Below, in pieces: positions 8,440-16,317 of a DNA stretch of 64,000 nt. Origin of the DNA: JBJXGV01 sp046160485. GTDB taxonomy: Bacteria; Orphanbacterota; Orphanbacteria; JBJXGV01. Location: NCBI GenBank assembly GCA_046160485.1, contig JBJXGV010000012.1, positions 62,001 through 126,000 on the forward strand. Direction: 5' to 3'. Positions within the stretch are counted from its first letter, which is position 1. Each line of letters opens with the position of its first letter. The notes under the pieces are model-generated. The model did not search any database. It saw only the letters and a program-made list of their open reading frames with translations, and was not told the DNA's origin. The translations under genes and the position numbers were made by a program.

Positions 8440-11244
8440 CTACCGCAGAATCACGAGACGCCGCGATTCGGTGCGCCCCGCGGCCTCGACGCGGTAGAAG
8501 TAGACGCCGGCGGAAACGAGCGCGCCGCGCGAATCGCGGCCGTCCCAACGTAGCGAGACCGTCCCTTGCTGGCGGCTGCGCGGAAGAAGGACGGCGACCT
8601 CGCGGCCGCTCGCGTCGTAGACGCGCACGCTCGCGTCGGCCGGGCTCGCGAGCGTAAACGCGATCGTCGTCCCCGCGTCGCCCATCGGGTTCGGGCTGTT
8701 CTGCGCGAGCTTCACCGGCCGCGAGTCCGGCGCGCCCGGCGGCTCGACGGAGACGGGCGTCGACGCCGCGTCCGCGGGGTTCGAGCCGGCGTCGATCTCG
8801 TCGCGATCGCGGTAGCCGTCGCAATCGCGATCGACGCCGATGCGTGTGCCGTTGCCGGGCGGCACGGCTGTGTAGGTAATCTCCGCCCCTGCCGCCGCGA
8901 GCGTGCGGAGCGCACTCTCGAGGATCGGCGCGTCCGCGGCGCGATCCGATTCGAACGCGCCGCCGCCGGAGTAGACGTAGCCGCGCGCGATCCCTCCGAC
9001 GCGCCCTTTCGCGACGAGATCGACGTTCCCCGCGTTTGCCTGCGCGACGAGCGTGTTGACGCGCGCAACGACCTCCGGCGCGTTCGCGTTCGTGCCGTCA
9101 AGCGTCTGTTGCGCCCCGACCGCCGGCGCGGTCCCGGTGTCGAACGCGAGCATGAACGCCTCGATGTCGCGCTTCTGCTGCACGGTCTCGAACTGGAACA
9201 CGGGAAGCGAAACGAAATCGAAAAGGTCGTCGATCGCGCCGTCGTGTATGAAACCGAACCCGCGTTTCTGCGGCCCTGGCGCGTCGGAGAAGCCGGTCTT
9301 CTCGTAGAGGTTCCGCATCTGCGGCACCTTGAACGCCTGGCTCTCTTGAAGCGCGGGGCCGGGAATCAGGAGCGAGTTCGTGCCGGGCGCCACGCGAAAC
9401 GGTTCGTCCGTCGGCGCGCTCTGATGGCAATCCTGGCAGCGCAGGCTCGCATCGTGCGGCTCGGTCGTGAACTCGAATCGCCCGCGCTCGGCACTCGGCG
9501 TCGGCGCCGCGGGATTCGGATACGTGCGATCGAGATTCTGATTCGGGTTCGGCGGATAGACGACCGTCATGATGAAGTCGGTGAACGCCTGCATGTCGGA
9601 TGCGAGAAGCGGCGCGCCCGCTCCCATAAGGCTCGTGAACGCGGGATTGAAGTCGTTGAAACCCGCGCGATCGCCGCGCCAGTGAAACGGCTCGGTCGCG
9701 GCGAGCCCTCGCAACGACTGCGTCGTCATCGGCCCCTTCATCGGATGAAACGGCGGCACGCCGAACTGCGGCGACGGCTGCATCGCACCCGTCGGATCGC
9801 CGAGATCCCACGCGATGTTGTCGAAGTTCGCGAACGCGTGGCACGACGCGCACGCAAGATCGCCGTGCGCCGACGTGATGCGCGCGTCGTAGAGAAACTT
9901 GCGTCCCTCGGTGATGACCGCGGGCTCGGGCTGATAGCCGAGGCCCACGCTCCCGATCGTGTTGAGCGTCGACTTGTCGAGCGTGAGCACGCGATTCGTG
10001 AAGCGGTCGAGCACGTAGAGTCGTGCGCGCGCGTTGTCGACGACGACCGCGCTCGGGCCCTCGCCCGCGTCGGCGCGCGCCGTCACCGCGCCCGCCGCGT
10101 CGAGCACCGCGACCTTGCCCGAGCCGATCGCCGCGAGGTAGAGATTCGCGCCCGGGGCGTCCCACTCCCCCGCGTTCGGCTGCGAAAGCGACTGCGCGAT
10201 CTCCGAAGGCGGCCCCGGCGACACCGCGTAGTTGATGTGCGGATTCAAATGCACGGGCGTCACGCTTCCACTCGACGGATCGATGATCGTGACGCGATTC
10301 TGCGCGAAGCGCCCGCGCAAGTTCGGCTCGAATCGCGTGAGATTGATCGCCTCCGTGTTTGCGACGTACACGCGCCCCGTCGAAGGATGAACCGCGAGAT
10401 TGAAGTTGAGCGTTCCGGCGCCCGCGAAGTAACTCGGCGACGGCGACGGCGCGTTCGCGTCGAGTACCGCGACGTCGTAGTCCGGCAACGTGTAGGGAAT
10501 CGGCACGAACGCGTTCCAATTCTTCGCGCCGGTTTCGTCGAGCCAGTTCGCGCCGTTCCACTGCACGATGAGCCCGACCTCGGGCGCCGCGGGGAGGCTC
10601 GGCAGCTTCGGAGGATTCGGCGCCGGCGGTCCGCCGCCAGCGACCACCTCGGTCGCGTGCAAGATGCTCGTGCGATTGCCGCCCTCGAAGATCGCCGCGT
10701 AGACGCGCGACGCGTCCGCGTTCGTCGCGAGCGCGCGCGGATCGCTCCCGAACAGCGGCACGACAACCGGCGGCGCCTCGAGATCGTTCGCGTCGAAAAT
10801 CTTGATCGCGTCTTCCTGCGACACACACACGAACGCGCGCGCCGCGCTGCCCGCGAACACAACGTCCGTCGGCTCGTCGCCCGCGAACACCGTCGCGCGC
10901 ACGTTCATCGTCGTCAGGTCGATGACGCTCACGTCATCGCTGAGATGATTGACGACCCACACCTCGTTCGGCGTGCGCGGCCGCACGGCTACCGGCTCGA
11001 GACCGACCGGAATCTCCGCCTCGATCGCGAGCCCGGCCGGCGTGATCGCGTAGACCGTCAGCCGGTTGTCGGGCGTGTTGACCGCGAAGAGCCGCGCGCC
11101 GTCCGCCGAAAGGGCGAGCGGATGAATTTGATGACTCTCGAAGTTGGTGAACGTGGCAGCGGACGCGCTCAGCGCGAGCGAAACACTCAGCGCGGTGCCA
11201 AGCGTAAGACCGTCCCGTAGTCTGGCTGATCGGGCGCGCGACAT
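8440..11244 (-). CDS. Secreted beta-propeller/cytochrome-c-peroxidase-like protein with FlgD-type Ig tail
   Basis: 934 residues. A signal peptide (about 1-29) is followed by YncE-like propeller repeats (V-N-x-L-S-D-D-V-S-V-I-D style) to about residue 440. A di-haem peroxidase region follows, with C-A-S-C-H near 463 and C-Q-D-C-H near 601. Next comes a D-x-D-x-D-G calcium-binding segment (D-R-D-C-D-G-Y-R-D-R-D-E) near 800. The C-terminal 85 or so residues form a FlgD-like Ig module ending in G-V-Y-F-Y-R-V-E-A-A-G, as in secreted FCB-group proteins. AGGAG precedes the ATG. It is probably a periplasmic or surface electron-transfer or peroxidase protein; the substrate is unknown. Confidence 0.82.
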   Translation of the reverse strand: MSRARSARLRDGLTLGTALSVSLALSASAATFTNFESHQIHPLALSADGARLFAVNTPDNRLTVYAITPAGLAIEAEIPVGLEPVAVRPRTPNEVWVVNHLSDDVSVIDLTTMNVRATVFAGDEPTDVVFAGSAARAFVCVSQEDAIKIFDANDLEAPPVVVPLFGSDPRALATNADASRVYAAIFEGGNRTSILHATEVVAGGGPPAPNPPKLPSLPAAPEVGLIVQWNGANWLDETGAKNWNAFVPIPYTLPDYDVAVLDANAPSPSPSYFAGAGTLNFNLAVHPSTGRVYVANTEAINLTRFEPNLRGRFAQNRVTIIDPSSGSVTPVHLNPHINYAVSPGPPSEIAQSLSQPNAGEWDAPGANLYLAAIGSGKVAVLDAAGAVTARADAGEGPSAVVVDNARARLYVLDRFTNRVLTLDKSTLNTIGSVGLGYQPEPAVITEGRKFLYDARITSAHGDLACASCHAFANFDNIAWDLGDPTGAMQPSPQFGVPPFHPMKGPMTTQSLRGLAATEPFHWRGDRAGFNDFNPAFTSLMGAGAPLLASDMQAFTDFIMTVVYPPNPNQNLDRTYPNPAAPTPSAERGRFEFTTEPHDASLRCQDCHQSAPTDEPFRVAPGTNSLLIPGPALQESQAFKVPQMRNLYEKTGFSDAPGPQKRGFGFIHDGAIDDLFDFVSLPVFQFETVQQKRDIEAFMLAFDTGTAPAVGAQQTLDGTNANAPEVVARVNTLVAQANAGNVDLVAKGRVGGIARGYVYSGGGAFESDRAADAPILESALRTLAAAGAEITYTAVPPGNGTRIGVDRDCDGYRDRDEIDAGSNPADAASTPVSVEPPGAPDSRPVKLAQNSPNPMGDAGTTIAFTLASPADASVRVYDASGREVAVLLPRSRQQGTVSLRWDGRDSRGALVSAGVYFYRVEAAGRTESRRLVILR

Positions 11245-11300
11245 CGCAGCTCCTGGGGCATGACGCTCTGTGGGACGCGCGAATCGTTTCTAAGGAGCCA

Positions 11301-11330
11301 AGGGTACCAGCGGGCGGCGCGAAGCGTCAA
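11301..11330 (-). promoter_or_regulatory. Candidate promoter of the peroxidase/propeller gene
   Basis: TTGACG (11330-11325) and TACCCT (11306-11301) on the minus strand are 18 bases apart and end about 57 bases before the ATG at 11244. They lie in the short gap after the phosphoesterase gene. The -10 is weak. Confidence 0.35.
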
Positions 11331-11335
11331 CGCTC

Positions 11336-12997
11336 CTATCGGTCGGGATTCGGCAGCGGGTCCGGCTCGCTCGGCGGCGGCTGCGATTCCAATCGCTCGC
11401 TCGCCGACGTGGAATCGCTCGAGGCCTTCACTTCTTCCTTTTCCGTGGTCTCTTCCTTCGGCGCCAGCTGCGCGGGCCCTTCCTGCGGCCGGATCGGCAT
11501 CTTCAGCTGATCGATCTCGGGCACGCCGTACCGCTTCAGGTCGATCTCCACTTTGTCGATCAGCCGCCGGTTCGCGTCCGCATCGACCGCATAAGCGAAA
11601 AACTCCCCGCCGCCGAACCACAGCCGCACGTGAACGAAGTGAAACACCGACTCGGTGAGGACGTTTTCCGGATTCACCACCGACCCCGCCACCTTGTACT
11701 CACTGTAGAGCCTTGCGCTTTGCGCGGGTGAGGGGATAGCGTGCAGCGGCGAGCCCGCGCCGCCGGTGACAATGCTAATGAGCACCGCGTCCGGCCATGT
11801 GAGCAAGGCACGTTGGTACGCGTGCTCGTGTCCCGAGGCCAACACAGCGATACCAGCGTCGCGCATCGCACGCACGATGCGCTCGCGCCGCTCGACGAGC
11901 ATCGGATCGTCCTCCCACTCCACGCGGTGGAAGCCGCTCGAAAATGGCGGGTGATGCAAGAAGACGAACGCGGGCCCCGTGTGCTCGCTTAGGCGAGCTA
12001 CGAGCCATTCAATCTGCTCGTCGCTGTATTCGATCTCGACTTCGCGCGTCCAGTGATTCGCGGGATCCGTCATCGGATTGGAGTCGAGCGCGATGAACCT
12101 CACCCAGCCGTCGGCGGAGTCGAAGCAGTAGTAGAGGCGCTGGCCACCGATCGGCAGTCCCGTCCCGGTGAGCCAGTTCTCAATGCCATCGATGGTATCC
12201 GTGCGCTCGTGATTGCCCGCGATCGGGAAGTAGGGAACGCGCGAAGCAAGCGGCCGGACGATCTCCAAGAATCGCTCCCACTGCCCCGGATAACGGCCAT
12301 CCTTCACGAGGTCGCCCGTGTTGACGACAGCCGAGACGATCTGGCCGTGCGCGTGCACCGAATCGATCGTCGCGATCATCGCGTCGACGACCGCTTGCTC
12401 GCGGCCAAACCGCGGCGTGTTCCGCATCAAATCCGGAATGTCGCGAATGAGCGCGAAATCCGGATAGAGACCCTTCGCTAGAAACACCGGAATCGCGAGC
12501 AGCCCGCGGCCAAATTTCAATGGGTTCAGCGACACCATGTCCTTGATTTTGTGGTACTGGGGCTGGAGGCGATTCGTGCGGTGGCCAGGACGGTTGTCGC
12601 CGCAGAGAAAGATGTTGAGCGTGTCCGCCGTGTAGCCGTTGCTCAGCCGACCGAGGAACCGCCGCGTCGAATCGGCCGTGCCCGGCACGAACGCGACCAT
12701 TTCGGTGCCGAAGAGCGAAGTCAGACGCGCGGCTTGTGTCGAGGTGGGACGAATTGACAGCATCGGGCTTACGGTCATCGCCGCGCTGTCGGACGGCGCC
12801 GAGCTATCGGCCGGCGCCGGTGAGACCGTCCGCGTGACGCTCTGCAAGCGGCCGGTGTGGCCGCAGCCGTCGAGGACAATAGCGGCTGTCGCGATGGCCG
12901 CCACCACACCGCAAACTCGCGACGCTCGCGCTATCCCCGGCAGAGCGCGTCGAGCGGCACCCCGCGTCACCCGTGCCGTACCCTCGTCACGACCCAT
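11336..12997 (-). CDS. Calcineurin-like metallophosphoesterase, probable lipoprotein
   Basis: 553 residues. The N-terminal hydrophobic stretch ends in V-L-D-G-C-G (Cys45), a plausible though atypical lipobox. The catalytic domain shows G-D-N-R (133-136), N-T-G-D-L (227-230), G-N-H-E (261-264), H-H-P-P-F (348-352) and S-G-H-E-H (388-392), the metal-ligand set of purple-acid-phosphatase-like enzymes. The last 60 or so residues are acidic and low in complexity. ATG at 12997 has GGAAGG upstream; GTG at 12970, overlapping the stop of the preceding gene, is an alternative start. It is coupled to the kinase-like gene and may act on its products outside the cytoplasm; that role is inference. Confidence 0.82.
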   Translation of the reverse strand: MGRDEGTARVTRGAARRALPGIARASRVCGVVAAIATAAIVLDGCGHTGRLQSVTRTVSPAPADSSAPSDSAAMTVSPMLSIRPTSTQAARLTSLFGTEMVAFVPGTADSTRRFLGRLSNGYTADTLNIFLCGDNRPGHRTNRLQPQYHKIKDMVSLNPLKFGRGLLAIPVFLAKGLYPDFALIRDIPDLMRNTPRFGREQAVVDAMIATIDSVHAHGQIVSAVVNTGDLVKDGRYPGQWERFLEIVRPLASRVPYFPIAGNHERTDTIDGIENWLTGTGLPIGGQRLYYCFDSADGWVRFIALDSNPMTDPANHWTREVEIEYSDEQIEWLVARLSEHTGPAFVFLHHPPFSSGFHRVEWEDDPMLVERRERIVRAMRDAGIAVLASGHEHAYQRALLTWPDAVLISIVTGGAGSPLHAIPSPAQSARLYSEYKVAGSVVNPENVLTESVFHFVHVRLWFGGGEFFAYAVDADANRRLIDKVEIDLKRYGVPEIDQLKMPIRPQEGPAQLAPKEETTEKEEVKASSDSTSASERLESQPPPSEPDPLPNPDR

Positions 12998-14688
12998 CCC
13001 GAATCCTTCCGCGTCAGCTCGACGTACGATGCCTTCGCGGAACTTCCCGCGACGGAAATTTTGAGTGAGAGTCTCTGCGCGGTGCCCCCGAAATCCGAGA
13101 GCGGCAGCTCCGTGCGATTCAATTGAATGCGCTGGCGCTCCGCGCGCGATCCGCCGGAGGATCGCACATCGATATCATACGCGCGCGCGCCGTCGAGGCC
13201 AACGTCTACCGCGAGATCGTGAAAGTGCAACGCGCCGTCCCGCACATGGAAGAAGTCGAGCGGAGCGATGCGGCCGAACCAGTGCCGCGCGACCTTGTCT
13301 CGCCGCTCGATCAACGCTCGCACGAGGAATTCGTTCGCGCGCGGATCCTCGTACTCAACGCCGTCAACCACCGCTGCAATCTGCGCGTCCGAGAACGATG
13401 CGACGATCTTCGCGCCCCAATAACCATCCTGGTCCGTCATCTCGCGAAACGCCGGATGCAGAATGTAGGTCCGAAAATCTTCCGGCTCGTACACCTCGGA
13501 CTCGAAATTGCCGACTGACGGGATTCCCGTCTCCTGCTGCGCGCGCCGCCACGGCTCATCGACGAAACCCAGCGTGACGAATCGGCGCGCGATCCAACCG
13601 AAGTCGACGGATGTTTCGTAGCCATCCCACAGCGCCTTGGGGCCTTTGCCCCCCGCGCCGAGCGACGCGCCGACATCGAGGAAGTAGTGTTCTACATGCC
13701 CTAAGCTGTCACCGGTCTCGACGAACGTGTCGAGGCAATTGTGATCCTTCGTATCCCAACTGTTGAGCCAAGAGCAAAGCACGAAGAGGCCGCGAAGCTC
13801 GCGTCGATTCTTGTGCGCGTACCAATCGTTCGAGTCGCCGGGGCGGAGGCGGCGCATGCTCGGCGCCCCGAGCACGCGGCCAGAAAGAAAAAGGCTCGCC
13901 ATGGCAGCGTAGCTGCCGTCGCCGAGTATGGCGCTGCGGGCGAGCAGCGAATCCAGATCGGCCTCGGTGAAGAGTTCTCCCTCGGCGCCGCTCAACAGAT
14001 CCGCATCGATGGTCAGGTCCGCGCGATGAAATCGAACCAGTTCGTTGTGCGGGATGTTGTACCCCGCTGCGTGAAGCAGCGTCCCCGCGATCCGATCGGC
14101 GCCGGAGATCAGCCGTGGGTAGCCGAGAGGGTCGAGCTTCACCAGCCACTTCGCTCCATCCGCGTCCTTGATCTGGAATCCCATCGTGCGGCCGCCCTGC
14201 TTCGCGTGTTTGATCGTCCACGGCTTCGCCGGCAGCGCGGCTGGATGCGCTCCTCGACGCAGCTCCGCGACCGGAACTGAGCGGACGTGGTTGCGGTTCG
14301 TGAACCATGTGGAGTTCGGCGCCTCGTCGAATGCGTTCGTATTCACGGCGCCGCGCCTCGTGTCCGCTCCAAGCAGATGGACGATGTCGAGCATCTTGTC
14401 GGGAATGTCGAAGGCGTGAGTGAACGGCTCGACCACGCCTTCGCGAAACTGGTGACCCCAGAAGCTAGGCTCCCACTCCGGCGGCTGTGGGATAGGGTGC
14501 CCATCGTGATCGACCCAAGTGCTATTGTCGATCTCTGACGCTGACGTGTGACGCGCGCTCCGCGGGGATGGGCCGGCCGGCGCGCCGACGTCTGCCGACG
14601 CGGACGGCGCAAGCATGAACGCAACGCCGACAAGCGCACATCGCGCGACGAATGCCGCAACATCGAAGTGATGCTCGCGCGCGCTCAT
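12967..14688 (-). CDS. Exported kinase-like protein A (HipA/PI4K-fold candidate)
   Basis: 573 residues, no family recognised outright. A hydrophobic export signal spans about residues 13-33. It is clearly paralogous to the protein at 21226-23004: shared segments include N-S-T-W-F-T-N-R, T-E-A-D-L-D, L-D-T-F-V-E and A-P-L-D-F-F. The conserved polar residues are Lys184 (V-K-L-D), Asp312 and Asn317 (D-T-K-D-H-N), and Asp338 (F-L-D-V-G). Their order and spacing resemble the nucleotide Lys, catalytic Asp, metal Asn and metal Asp of HipA/PI4-kinase-type enzymes. The start codon overlaps the stop of the barrel gene (TAATG), and the phosphoesterase gene follows with overlap. Kinase activity is inference. 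Confidence 0.6.
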   Translation of the reverse strand: MSAREHHFDVAAFVARCALVGVAFMLAPSASADVGAPAGPSPRSARHTSASEIDNSTWVDHDGHPIPQPPEWEPSFWGHQFREGVVEPFTHAFDIPDKMLDIVHLLGADTRRGAVNTNAFDEAPNSTWFTNRNHVRSVPVAELRRGAHPAALPAKPWTIKHAKQGGRTMGFQIKDADGAKWLVKLDPLGYPRLISGADRIAGTLLHAAGYNIPHNELVRFHRADLTIDADLLSGAEGELFTEADLDSLLARSAILGDGSYAAMASLFLSGRVLGAPSMRRLRPGDSNDWYAHKNRRELRGLFVLCSWLNSWDTKDHNCLDTFVETGDSLGHVEHYFLDVGASLGAGGKGPKALWDGYETSVDFGWIARRFVTLGFVDEPWRRAQQETGIPSVGNFESEVYEPEDFRTYILHPAFREMTDQDGYWGAKIVASFSDAQIAAVVDGVEYEDPRANEFLVRALIERRDKVARHWFGRIAPLDFFHVRDGALHFHDLAVDVGLDGARAYDIDVRSSGGSRAERQRIQLNRTELPLSDFGGTAQRLSLKISVAGSSAKASYVELTRKDSGWVVTRVRHG

Positions 14689-16058
14689 TAGAATCCGCTC
14701 CCGAGCCGCACCACCGCGTTGATCCCCTCAGAGCCGGTCGCGACATCGAATCGTGTTGCGATCCCATCGCCGACGCCGATGCGGAGTCCTCCGCCGTACG
14801 ACGCGTGCGCGCCTCGGGCGGTGAACGCCTTCAAGTTCGGAGCAACCTCGCCGAGGTCATAGAGTGCGACGGCGCTCAACCGACGCCAGATCATCCAGCG
14901 ATACTCGACCCGGGCGAGCATGAGCTGGCGGTCACGAAAACGCTGGCTGGCATAGGCGGCGAAACGCATCGGGCCGTCGCTCATTGTGAGGCGATAGAAA
15001 GGGATCTGGGTCGCGCCATCGCCTGTCGGGTCGATGCCCGCGTAGACGCACCGCACGGCGATCACGCGGCGCTTGGCGAACACGGGGATGTAAGTGCGGC
15101 CCTCGAAGAACCACTGGTTGTAGTCGGGATCGCCATCGTCGAGACCGACGGCGTGCCGCAGATCCGCGTGACCGTGGAAACCGTGCGACGGGTCGCGGCG
15201 GTCGTCGAGCGCGGCGAAATCTCCGGAGACGCCGTAAAGCAGTTCCCGAGTGGTCTCGTGGTAGAACGGCGTGTTCGTCGGATTGAAGACATCTTCGAGC
15301 AACGGTGAACCGTGAGAACCGCGGCGCGGGCTCATGCTCGAGAAGCCGCCCAGAAATCGCAACTGACGAACCTGTGATGCGCCCAGAACGAGTTCCGCCT
15401 CGATTCTCGTGTTCTCGAGCAGAAAGTACGCGCGGGCTTCCTTCCTCACGTCGTTACCGACCCCGTAGTAACGCCGGTTCGGCTTGTAGTCGTAGTCGCC
15501 GCGCACTCGGAACGAGACCGGTCGCCCTTCGCGGACGTCGCCGGTGAATCGCACGCGACGGCGGTCGTTGATGGTCCACGAGCCGTGCAGGCTGAGCTCC
15601 GCGCTCGAGACCGGAAAACCTTCCGAGTCCAACGACGGCCCCAGGCCGACGTCGTTCAGGTCGCCGTCCTTCGCGCCGCCCAGGTCGATGCGCGGCCCGA
15701 TGGAGAATCGCTTCGGCGGGCGCTTCGGCTTCGGAGTCAACAAGCGTTCGCCGTAACGGCCGACGCCGGCCTCGAGCCCGCGAGCAGCGAATCGCAGCGG
15801 CAGAAACGCAACCCGAAACGGAGTGCGCAGCGCCGTCTCCCACCGGCGCTCATGATCGGGTTTCGCAACGCGCGGCCCCTCGGCCGTGGAGTCGTCGAAA
15901 ACCGCGGCCGACGGCGCGACCCAGGTCGAGTCACCGAAGCGAGGCTCGGCGCAAGCCCGCGACGCGAAGACCACCGCTGATACGCAGAGCGCGACAGAGA
16001 GCACGAGAGTACTCCCCGACGCACCGCGCACACGAGTCACACGCCAGAAGGTGTTCAC
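14688..16058 (-). CDS. Outer-membrane beta-barrel protein A (BamA/surface-antigen-like)
   Basis: 456 residues. A signal peptide (about 1-38) is followed by a helical linker, then about 330 residues of alternating amphipathic strands ending in a terminal Phe, typical of outer-membrane barrels. The segment R-R-Y-Y-G-V-G-N-D and the late R-F-R-D-R-Q...V-E-Y-R-W match Omp85/D15-type barrels. No POTRA domains are evident, and the V-R-G-F/Y lid motif is poorly kept (F-A-A-Y). GTG at 16058 is the start, with weak GGAG upstream. It is first in a three-gene minus-strand operon with the kinase-like and phosphoesterase genes. Exact cargo unknown. Confidence 0.72.
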   Translation of the reverse strand: MNTFWRVTRVRGASGSTLVLSVALCVSAVVFASRACAEPRFGDSTWVAPSAAVFDDSTAEGPRVAKPDHERRWETALRTPFRVAFLPLRFAARGLEAGVGRYGERLLTPKPKRPPKRFSIGPRIDLGGAKDGDLNDVGLGPSLDSEGFPVSSAELSLHGSWTINDRRRVRFTGDVREGRPVSFRVRGDYDYKPNRRYYGVGNDVRKEARAYFLLENTRIEAELVLGASQVRQLRFLGGFSSMSPRRGSHGSPLLEDVFNPTNTPFYHETTRELLYGVSGDFAALDDRRDPSHGFHGHADLRHAVGLDDGDPDYNQWFFEGRTYIPVFAKRRVIAVRCVYAGIDPTGDGATQIPFYRLTMSDGPMRFAAYASQRFRDRQLMLARVEYRWMIWRRLSAVALYDLGEVAPNLKAFTARGAHASYGGGLRIGVGDGIATRFDVATGSEGINAVVRLGSGF

Positions 16059-16227
16059 GTCAGCCTGATCTCCGGTAATGGGTTAGCGAACCAGTATTTC
16101 GACGGGAGAAGTCACGGTGTTAGGCATGCAAGATGCGAACCGGCCGGTATGGAGCTTGCGCGTCGCGGGCAAGCCATTGCAGTGTCTTCACGATAGGTTA
16201 CGCAGCACGTTCTTTGGAGCGCCGACT

Positions 16228-16256
16228 TTGAAAACTTGGGATGTGAATGGTACAAA
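16228..16256 (+). promoter_or_regulatory. Candidate promoter for the carrier-HEAT operon
   Basis: TTGAAA (16228-16233) is followed after 17 bases by TACAAA (16251-16256), about 60 bases before the start at 16318, in the 259-base divergent gap. I saw no convincing matching promoter for the minus-strand barrel gene in the same gap. Confidence 0.4.
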
Positions 16257-16317
16257 GGTACGCGCGCTCGAATGGCGCGCCCCCGCATCGGTCTCCTCGG
16301 CGTAGCCGGCGACCGGC

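Noticed and set aside
8566..11220. Very long open frame on the plus strand opposite the peroxidase/propeller gene
   Set aside because: The translation is Arg-rich with no domain, while the minus strand has haem motifs, a propeller and a good ribosome-binding site. It is a G+C-driven shadow.
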